This document shows, one piece after another, positions 25,692 through 31,125 of a stretch of 31,125 bases of DNA; the first letter of the stretch is position 1, and each line of letters starts with the position of its first letter. Location: contig JAQBGG010000088.1 of NCBI GenBank assembly GCA_032122625.1, forward strand, positions 1-31,125, written 5' to 3'. The notes beneath the pieces were generated by a model. The model worked only from the letters and a program-made list of their open reading frames with translations. It did no database searches and had not been told where the DNA came from. This DNA comes from CAXMST01 sp032122625 (lineage in GTDB: Bacteria; Actinomycetota; Thermoleophilia; Solirubrobacterales; 70-9). Both the position numbers and the translations under genes were made by a program.

Positions 25692-28121
25692 ATGAAAAAC
25701 AGGCTTCTAATCATCCTCGCGTTGGGCGTTTTCGGCGCTATCTTCGCCGCCGGCGCGGTCAGCGCCCGGACCGCCACCGTGCTCGATGTCGGCAGTGACG
25801 GCGTCTCGATCGATCTCCCCGGCGGCGCCGAGCTGCCAGCGATCGGAACCGAGCTCCCCGCCTGCTCCAACGGTGTCGACGACGACGAGGACGGCCTCAC
25901 CGATCTCGACGACAAGGACTGCAAGGACCCGGCCGACAAGGACGAGGCCCCCGAGCCCGGCCCCGAGCCCACCACTCCGCCCAGCCCCGGCGGTGAGGAC
26001 ACCGGCCCCTTCGGAGGCGGTGGCTCCGACACGGGCGGCAAGGGCGAGAACCCCTCAAAGCCCCCCAAGATCGGCAACCCCTTCAAGGACGCCAAGCAGA
26101 AGGCCAAGGACAAGAACGAGAACAAGGACGAGGCCAAGGGCGACGATCAAGGCCGCAAGCCGGACGAGGCGCCGGAGATTCGCAAGCCCGACGGCACCCC
26201 GACCAAGGCCAACCCCTCGGTCAGCGTGGCGCCGTTCGGTCCCGCTCCGATCGGCGTCCCGAACTTCGTCATCGACCAGTTCACGATTCCGCCGTTCCTG
26301 CTGCCGATCTACCAGGCCTGTGGAACCGAGTACGGCATCCCCTGGCAGGTGCTCGCCTCGATCAACCGGATCGAGACCGCCTTCGGCACCAACCTCAACG
26401 TCTCGACGGCCGGCGCCCTTGGCTGGATGCAGTTCATACCCTCGACCTGGAAGGCCTACGGAGTCGACGCCAACCGCGACGGCCGCAAGGACCCCTACAA
26501 CCCGGTTGACGCAATCTGCGCCGCCGCCCGTTATCTGAATGCCTCCGGCGGCGAGGAAGATCTGCGCAGCGCGATCTTCTCCTACAACCACGCCGACTGG
26601 TACGTCGACGAGGTCCTGCTCTACGCCCGCCAGTACGGCAAGCTGCCGAGCGGCCTGGTCAACTCGCTGACCGGCCTGACCGAGGGCGCGCACTTCCCGG
26701 TCGCCGCCAAGGCCCGTTACGCCGACGACATCTCCGAGCGGGCCGCAGCGCGCCGCGCGACCCCCCAGAAGGGATCCGAGGGCAATGCCGCCGACGTGAT
26801 CAGCGACTCCCCGACCCGCCGCGGGATCAACATCTTCGCCAAGCAGGGCGCGCCGCTGGTCGCCGTCAACGACGGTGTGATCCGCAAGATCGGTAAGAGC
26901 AAGCGCCTCGGTCGCTACATCGTCCTCCGCGACGCCTACGGCAACGACTTCACCTACGCCGGTGTCGGCAGCGTCGCCGAGGCGATCCCGGTCCCCAAGG
27001 ACCGTGAGCTCAAGGCCTCCGACTTCAAGCTCGTCCGCCCCGGCGCCGACCCGACGGCGAACGCCGCCAAGGTCAAGGGCAAGCAGGCCGACCAGGGCGT
27101 CGCCAACACAGAGGATTCCCGCGAGCGGCTCTTCGCCCTGCCGGAGCGCAAGGCAAACCGCGGCACCGCCGACCTGACCGGCCAGCTCGACGAGGTGCTC
27201 GGCGAGGGCGTGCCCGGCTATGAGACCTTCAAGGCCTACTTCACCGGGGTGCTCAAGTTCAACAGCAAGACGATGGACGCCCGCCCACTCCGCGAGGGCT
27301 CGAAGATCGTCGCCGGCACCGTGATCGGCAAGGTCGGCGGCGAGAGGAACGGGGTCGCTCCACACGTCAACTTCGCGATCGAGCCCGCCGGCCGTGGCTC
27401 CCGCAAGATCGACCCGAAGCCGATCCTCGACGGCTGGAAGCTGCTCGAGGCGACCGCGATCTATCGCGCCGCCGGCAAGAACCCCTTCAACCAGCGCGCC
27501 TCGGTCGGCCAGATCCTGCTGATGTCCAAGGGCCAGCTGCAGCAGCGGGTCCTCAAGGACCACCGAATCGTGATCTACTCCTGCGGCCGCGAGGACATTC
27601 GCAGCGGTCAGGTCGACCGCCGCATCCTGGCCGCCCTCGAGTACCTGGCGACTCGCGGCTTCCGGCCGACGGTGACCTCGCTGAAGTGCGGCCACGGCTT
27701 CTACACCAGCTCCGGCAACGTCTCGGCCCACTCCTCCGGCAACGCCGTCGACATCGCCCAGGTGAACGGCATCCCGATCCTCGGCAACCAGGGCCGTGGC
27801 TCGATCACAGAGGCCGTGGTCTCCGATCTGCTCAAGCTCCAGGGGGCGATGGCGCCGGCCCAGATCATCTCGCTGATGGAGATGGGCGGCCCGACCTTCG
27901 CGATGGGTGACCACGCTGACCACATCCACCTCGGCTACACCCCCGCCTTCGGACCCGGCGAGAAGGCAGGCCGCTACTCGAGCCTGCTCGAGCCACAGCA
28001 GTGGGACAAGCTGCTCGAGCGGATCGGCAGCCTCGACCAGCCGAACGTCCCGGTCAAGCCCTCCCAGTTCGCGTTGCCGACCAAGGACAAGCGGTCGAGC
28101 AACGCCCACCTCGGCGAGTAA
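25692..28121 (+). CDS. Secreted multi-domain peptidoglycan hydrolase (lytic transglycosylase + degenerate M23 + M15-like peptidase)
   Basis: An 809-residue exported protein. Residues 1-26 form a signal peptide or membrane anchor. Residues 58-77 (CSNGVDDDEDGLTDLDDKDC) are a Ca-binding-type Asp-rich loop closed by two Cys, followed by a Pro/Gly/Lys linker to ~190. A lytic transglycosylase domain spans ~195-315, with catalytic Glu228 in INRIETAFG and the GALGWMQFIPSTW motif. An M23/LytM-like region is split at ~365-425 and ~535-575 by a ~110-residue insert. Its zinc ligands are lost (RRGINIFA for HxGxDI; PHVNFAI for HxH). The C-terminal ~620-750 domain has SAHSSGNAVDIA (His680, Asp687) and DHADHIHLGY, the metal-site pattern of M15/DD-peptidase folds. 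It should remodel peptidoglycan outside the membrane. Confidence 0.85.
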   Translation: MKNRLLIILALGVFGAIFAAGAVSARTATVLDVGSDGVSIDLPGGAELPAIGTELPACSNGVDDDEDGLTDLDDKDCKDPADKDEAPEPGPEPTTPPSPGGEDTGPFGGGGSDTGGKGENPSKPPKIGNPFKDAKQKAKDKNENKDEAKGDDQGRKPDEAPEIRKPDGTPTKANPSVSVAPFGPAPIGVPNFVIDQFTIPPFLLPIYQACGTEYGIPWQVLASINRIETAFGTNLNVSTAGALGWMQFIPSTWKAYGVDANRDGRKDPYNPVDAICAAARYLNASGGEEDLRSAIFSYNHADWYVDEVLLYARQYGKLPSGLVNSLTGLTEGAHFPVAAKARYADDISERAAARRATPQKGSEGNAADVISDSPTRRGINIFAKQGAPLVAVNDGVIRKIGKSKRLGRYIVLRDAYGNDFTYAGVGSVAEAIPVPKDRELKASDFKLVRPGADPTANAAKVKGKQADQGVANTEDSRERLFALPERKANRGTADLTGQLDEVLGEGVPGYETFKAYFTGVLKFNSKTMDARPLREGSKIVAGTVIGKVGGERNGVAPHVNFAIEPAGRGSRKIDPKPILDGWKLLEATAIYRAAGKNPFNQRASVGQILLMSKGQLQQRVLKDHRIVIYSCGREDIRSGQVDRRILAALEYLATRGFRPTVTSLKCGHGFYTSSGNVSAHSSGNAVDIAQVNGIPILGNQGRGSITEAVVSDLLKLQGAMAPAQIISLMEMGGPTFAMGDHADHIHLGYTPAFGPGEKAGRYSSLLEPQQWDKLLERIGSLDQPNVPVKPSQFALPTKDKRSSNAHLGE

Positions 28122-28149
28122 CGCCGGCCCGAACGAGCGCGGCCGACCG

Positions 28150-28965
28150 ATGTCGCTGCTGCCGTTCGCCCAGCTTGATCTGCCGGGGAGCTTCCCGCTC
28201 GCCGACGGCCGCTACGTCGCCCGCCCCGCTGGGGAACCCGAGGCTCAGCCGGACGTCCTCGTGGTGCGCACGCTCGGTGCCGCCCGGGCCCGCTCGCGGC
28301 TCAAACGCGGCAGACCGGTGCCGCTGCAGCGGGAGCCGGAGGCGCTACCGCTTCAGCTCAGCCGGCTGACGCTGATCAAGGGGCTCCCCTTCGACGATCA
28401 GGCGTCGGCGGTGGACTGGCTCCGGCGCGTCGGCGCCGATCACGAGATCGCGGGCAAGCTCGCGGCCGAAGCCGCCCACACCGTGAACCGGGCGCTGCTC
28501 GCCCACCGCGTCGCCGCTCCCGACCTATACGCGGCTGACATCCACCCTGAGGATGCGGTCGTCATCCGCTTCGGCTTCGGCTCCGGCGATGAGGTCGCGG
28601 ACGGGCGCTGGAGCGAGGCCGTCGAGATGCCGGAGGGGCGCCGGCAGACGATGCGCACAGCAACGATGGACATCGTCGGAGCCCAGCAACGGGTCGCCTC
28701 GGTGCTCTCCGCGCGTGACGTCGTCCTCGCGCATGAGGCGCTGCTGGTCGAGGCCGAGCTGGCCGCGGCGGAGGATCGTCGCCCGCTGGCGGCGCTGGCG
28801 CTGGCCGCGGCGATCGACTCGCTGCTCCGCACGGGCGGCGATGCCGGCGATGCTTCCGGACCGGCGGCAACGCTTCGTGAGCGGGCGCTGAGCGGCGCTG
28901 AGATCGACCCCGAGGCCCTGCGCTCAGCCCTGCGTGAGGCGCGTCGGGCGATCCGGGCACACTGA
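28150..28965 (+). CDS. Conserved-looking protein of unknown function
   Basis: A 271-residue protein I do not recognise. It has no signal peptide or membrane segment. The N-terminal half is mixed and Arg/Pro-rich (TLGAARARSRLKRGRPVPLQ). The middle contains LIKGLPFDDQASAVDWLRRV and a beta-strand pair around DAVVIRFGFGSGDEVADGRW. The C-terminal third is Ala/Leu-rich helix (LVEAELAAAEDRRPLAALAL). Codon use (strong GC at third positions) supports translation. I chose the ATG at 28150; the frame stays open to 27907 inside the hydrolase gene. It lies 28 bp after the hydrolase, so the two are probably co-transcribed, but no ribosome site is evident. Confidence 0.65.
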   Translation: MSLLPFAQLDLPGSFPLADGRYVARPAGEPEAQPDVLVVRTLGAARARSRLKRGRPVPLQREPEALPLQLSRLTLIKGLPFDDQASAVDWLRRVGADHEIAGKLAAEAAHTVNRALLAHRVAAPDLYAADIHPEDAVVIRFGFGSGDEVADGRWSEAVEMPEGRRQTMRTATMDIVGAQQRVASVLSARDVVLAHEALLVEAELAAAEDRRPLAALALAAAIDSLLRTGGDAGDASGPAATLRERALSGAEIDPEALRSALREARRAIRAH

Positions 28966-28990
28966 GCCTCAAAGCGCTGCCCACGCGCCA

Positions 28991-29000
28991 GTCGCGGCGC
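28991..29000. repeat. Left arm of a 10-bp inverted repeat split by the IS (right arm 30187-30196)
   Basis: GTCGCGGCGC at 28991-29000 is the exact reverse complement of GCGCCGCGAC at 30187-30196. Without the IS and one target copy they would be separated by a 10-nt loop, forming a stem-loop between the unknown-function gene and the convergent sirtuin gene, with the right arm inside the last sirtuin codons. It was probably a shared transcription end signal. Confidence 0.65.
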
Positions 29001-29068
29001 CGCTAGGGCGGACTAACCCCAAGTAGTCGAGACACTCGGCTACCAGGACAAACCGAGACCTCAAAGTC

Positions 29069-29096
29069 GGACGCCCTGGCCATGGCCGGGGCGTCC
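29069..29096 (+). repeat. Stem-loop inside the IS between left end and transposase
   Basis: An 8-bp perfect stem (GGACGCCC 29069-29076, GGGCGTCC 29089-29096) encloses a loop that contains the palindrome GGCCATGGCC. It lies about 55 nt before the transposase ATG. Similar hairpins in other IS elements limit transposase expression from outside transcription; that role is inference here. Confidence 0.6.
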
Positions 29097-29152
29097 GCGC
29101 GCGCTTTCACGCTCTCTGTCGCCAAACAAAACAGCTCTGAAAGGAGCGCGCA

Positions 29153-30145
29153 ATGACAGAGGATGACGTGTTGTTCGGATTCCGCCTGCGGCTGTTCACC
29201 CTGGCCGAGGAGCTGGGCAACATCTCGGAGGCCTGCGAGCAGATGGGCGTTGCCCGATCGACCTACTACCGCTGGAAGCCGAAGCTCGAGCGCTACGGCC
29301 TCGATGGGCTACGGATCCGCGAGCGCCGGCGGCCACGGATGCCGAACCAGATCGGCCCCCACCTCGAGCACCGGATCCTCGCCTTCGCCCTCGGTCACCC
29401 AGGCTTTGGGCCCCGCAGGATCAGCGCCGAGCTGGCGCGGGACAAGTGGGGCGGGATCAGGGTCTCCGAGCACGGCATCTGGCGGGTGCTGCGGCGCTTT
29501 AACCTCAACACCCGCTCAAAGCGCCTCGCGCTGATCGCACGCCATGCCGACCCCTACGAGCGCAAGCCCGAGGTTCCCCCAAAGCAGCTGCACATCGAGG
29601 CCACTGAGCCCGGTGAGAAGGTGCAGATGGACTGCTTCTACGTCGGCCGGCTCAGTGGCTCAAAGGGAGTGGTCTGGCAATACACGGCGATCGACGTCGC
29701 CTCCGCCTACACCTGGGCCTTCCTGCGCTCCTCAGAGCGCAACCCCTCGGCCCGCTACACAGCCGAGCTCGCCCACCTGGTTGCGAGCGAGCTCAAGCAC
29801 GCGGGCTGGAAGCTCGCTGAGGTCACCACCGACAACGGCTCGGAGTTCCGAAGCAAGGACTTCGGGGCCGCGGTCGAGGGCCACGGCGCCACCCAGCGGC
29901 GGATCAAGGCCGGGCGGCCGAACTCCAACGGCTGCGCCGAGCGCGTGCAGCTGACGATCCTCGAGGAGTGCTGGCGGCCGGCCTTCTCGAGATCGCTGGC
30001 GCCGAAGATCACCGCCTTGCGGCGTGATCTCCACGAGTACCTGCGCTACTACAACTTCGACCGTGCCCACACGGGCCGGTTGACGAGGGGGAGGGTGCCT
30101 GGGGATATCGTCTTCGGTGCCCGAAAGATGGGAGCGGTGAGATGA
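29153..30145 (+). CDS. IS481-family transposase
   Basis: A 330-residue DDE transposase. The N-terminal helix-turn-helix (GNISEACEQMGVARSTYYRW) recognises the element ends. The integrase core has Asp160 (QMDCFYVG), Asp227 (TTDNGSEF) and Glu263 (CAERVQ), giving DD(35)E spacing, and ends with the typical YLRYYNFDRAHTGRLTRGRVP. The IS481 family is recognised from this HTH plus core arrangement in a single frame. The ATG at 29153 has AAGGAG 6 nt upstream. All catalytic residues are present and no frameshift is seen, so the element should be able to move. Confidence 0.92.
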   Translation: MTEDDVLFGFRLRLFTLAEELGNISEACEQMGVARSTYYRWKPKLERYGLDGLRIRERRRPRMPNQIGPHLEHRILAFALGHPGFGPRRISAELARDKWGGIRVSEHGIWRVLRRFNLNTRSKRLALIARHADPYERKPEVPPKQLHIEATEPGEKVQMDCFYVGRLSGSKGVVWQYTAIDVASAYTWAFLRSSERNPSARYTAELAHLVASELKHAGWKLAEVTTDNGSEFRSKDFGAAVEGHGATQRRIKAGRPNSNGCAERVQLTILEECWRPAFSRSLAPKITALRRDLHEYLRYYNFDRAHTGRLTRGRVPGDIVFGARKMGAVR

Positions 30146-30178
30146 GTGAGTGTCGCTACGACTTGGGAATAGGACGCG

Positions 30179-30943
30179 CTAGGGCAGCGCCGCGACGACC
30201 GCCGGCAGCTGCTCCGCCACATCACCGGAGAGGCGCACGGCGGCACGCCCGTCGTAGGGCGTCGAACTCTGGGTGATGATCGCAAGCTGCCCGCCGGCGC
30301 TGAGGGTCAGCTCAGGCAGGCCGGCAACCGGAAAGACCTCGAGCGAGGAGCCCACGCAGAGCATCAGATCCGCACCCTCCGCGAGCTCGCGGGCCCGCTC
30401 AATCGCCGCCAGGGGCAGCATCTCGCCGAAGAGGACCACATCAGGCTTGATCTTGCCCATGCAGCCGCCGCAGGTGGCGATCCCGTCCTCGTCGAACAGC
30501 GCCTCGACCTCCGCCAACGACCAGGAGGAGCCACAGGTCGTACAGGACGAGGTCTCGATCGAACCGTGTACCTCGACCACCTCACCGCTGCCCGCCATTC
30601 CGTGCAGGCGGTCGATGTTCTGGGTGATCACGGCCTCCAGCCGCCCTCTTCTCTCAAGCTCGACCAGAGCCTGATGGGCGGCGTTGGGCCGTTTCTCGCC
30701 GAGCATCTCGAATCGGGGCCGGTAGAACTGCCAGAAGCCCCTGGTGTCGCGGTGGAAGGCATCGATCGTCGCCACCTTCATCGGGTCGACCTTGGCCCAT
30801 ATCCCCTTGCCCGGCGTGCGGAAGTCGGGGATTCCCGAAGGCACCGAGATCCCGGCCCCGGTCAGGGCCACGACCCGCGAGGCCTCCGAGATCAGCCCGG
30901 CAAGCTGCTCGATCTCCGCCTCTGCGGCTATTTCCCGCTCCAC
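30179..30943 (-). CDS. NAD-dependent protein deacylase, sirtuin (Sir2) family
   Basis: A 254-residue cytoplasmic sirtuin that removes acyl groups from lysines using NAD+. Rossmann motifs are ALTGAGISVPSGIPDFR (26-42) and TQNIDRLH (107-114). The catalytic His126 lies in EVHGS. The zinc ribbon uses Cys134, Cys137, Cys158 and Cys161 (CTTC and CGGC pairs). VGSSLEVFPVAGLP near 197-210 closes the NAD pocket. The start is GTG at 30943, overlapping the enoyl-CoA hydratase stop by 16 nt, with GGAAGG upstream. Coupling to a fatty-acid degradation enzyme fits control of acyl-CoA metabolism by deacylation. Its TAG stop lies inside the duplicated IS target, so the insertion left the protein intact but changed its 3' flank. 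Confidence 0.93.
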   Translation of the reverse strand: MEREIAAEAEIEQLAGLISEASRVVALTGAGISVPSGIPDFRTPGKGIWAKVDPMKVATIDAFHRDTRGFWQFYRPRFEMLGEKRPNAAHQALVELERRGRLEAVITQNIDRLHGMAGSGEVVEVHGSIETSSCTTCGSSWSLAEVEALFDEDGIATCGGCMGKIKPDVVLFGEMLPLAAIERARELAEGADLMLCVGSSLEVFPVAGLPELTLSAGGQLAIITQSSTPYDGRAAVRLSGDVAEQLPAVVAALP

Positions 30944-31125
30944 TCCGCCTTCCGCTTGCCGAGGAACGCGGAGATGCCCTCCTTCGCGTCCGCGGAGAAG
31001 AAGGCAGAGGCGAAGCCGACCTTCTCGGCCTCGATCCCCTCATCGAGGTCACCCTTGTGGGAGACACGCTTGATCTGCGCGACCGCGAGCGGCGCCTGGC
31101 CGGCGAGCTTGCGGGCGAAAGAGAG
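30928..31125 (-). CDS. Enoyl-CoA hydratase/isomerase family protein, C-terminal fragment
   Basis: Only the last 65 codons and the stop are in the window; the gene continues past 31125. The visible sequence (ARKLAGQAPLAVAQIKRVSH, then EKVGFASAFFSADAKEGISA and a FLGKRKAEW end) is the typical crotonase-family C-terminus, including the FxxxFxSxDAxEGxxAFxxKRxPxF pattern. These enzymes hydrate enoyl-CoA in beta-oxidation or act on related CoA thioesters; the active site is outside the window. It overlaps the sirtuin start by 16 nt, so the two are co-transcribed. Confidence 0.88.
   Translation of the reverse strand, partial: LSFARKLAGQAPLAVAQIKRVSHKGDLDEGIEAEKVGFASAFFSADAKEGISAFLGKRKAEWSGK

Larger units (their letters stand above)
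29001..30185 (+). mobile_element. IS481-family insertion sequence with 9-bp target duplication
   Basis: The element proper is about 29010-30176 (1.17 kb). Imperfect terminal inverted repeats at 29013-29038 and 30147-30172 match at 20 of 26 positions. The 9-bp direct repeat CGCTAGGGC flanks it (29001-29009 and 30177-30185), as expected of a target-site duplication; 3-4 bp lie between the repeats and the matched inverted repeats. One intact transposase gene fills most of it. Removing the element and one repeat copy rebuilds a 10-bp inverted repeat. The ends look fresh enough for a fairly recent insertion. Confidence 0.85.

Noticed and set aside
26787..27416. M23 endopeptidase activity of the hydrolase middle domain
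   Set aside because: The metal-binding His and Asp positions are replaced, so catalytic function is unlikely.
26055..28109. 684-codon minus-strand open frame inside the peptidoglycan hydrolase gene
   Set aside because: The plus strand has clear transglycosylase and peptidase motifs; the antisense frame is Val/Gly/Ala/Asp-rich with no motif.

Overview
The window is about 31 kb of high-GC DNA with densely packed, often overlapping genes. Gene content (FtsH, ClpC, homodimeric pyruvate dehydrogenase E1, type III pantothenate kinase, class II LysRS), GTG/TTG starts, many 4- and 8-nt gene overlaps and probable leaderless promoters with a TAnnnT -10 box point to an actinobacterium. I suspect a deep-branching one (Thermoleophilia/Solirubrobacterales-like), but that placement is inference from style, not from a marker gene comparison.

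Region 1 (1-20669) is a housekeeping block, mostly on the minus strand. Read in the direction of transcription it runs tilS, hpt, ftsH, folP, folB, folK, coaX, dusB, an alpha/beta hydrolase, greA, lysS, clpC, aceE, aceF (cut by the window edge). This order is close to the one I recall from both Bacillus (tilS-hprT-ftsH-coaX...folP-folB-folK...dus-lysS...clpC) and mycobacteria (ftsH-folE-folP-folB-folK...coaX...lysS...clpC), so it looks ancestral. Plus-strand insertions break it up: an FAD monooxygenase/nitrilase pair (5868-8392), a GNAT acetyltransferase (9924-10433) and a GST-fold protein (13818-14576). folE is absent from its usual place after ftsH; that gap holds a 47-bp direct repeat plus an inverted copy of its core.

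Region 2 (20741-25438) holds a tightly overlapping minus-strand operon: a hendecad-repeat helical protein, an SDR-like NAD(P)-binding protein, a PlsC-type acyltransferase, and a class III nucleotide cyclase carrying a MerR-like DNA-binding domain and an Rv1264-like regulatory domain. The operon is divergent from a degenerate nucleoside phosphorylase-like gene, and a perfect 16-bp palindrome lies between the two promoters. A small phasin-like coiled-coil gene follows. This operon is the best candidate for an undescribed regulated lipid/membrane system.

Region 3 (25439-28965) has a long structured leader in front of a secreted three-module peptidoglycan hydrolase (transglycosylase, degenerate split M23, M15-like peptidase), then a gene of unknown function. 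Region 4 (28966-31125) has an intact IS481-family element flanked by a 9-bp duplication. It was inserted in the loop of a 10-bp inverted repeat at the 3' end of a sirtuin gene, which itself overlaps the 3' end of an enoyl-CoA hydratase gene cut by the window edge.

No tRNA, rRNA or CRISPR array was seen, and no gene-free stretch exceeds 300 bases. Function calls rest on motif recognition by eye; no database search was run.
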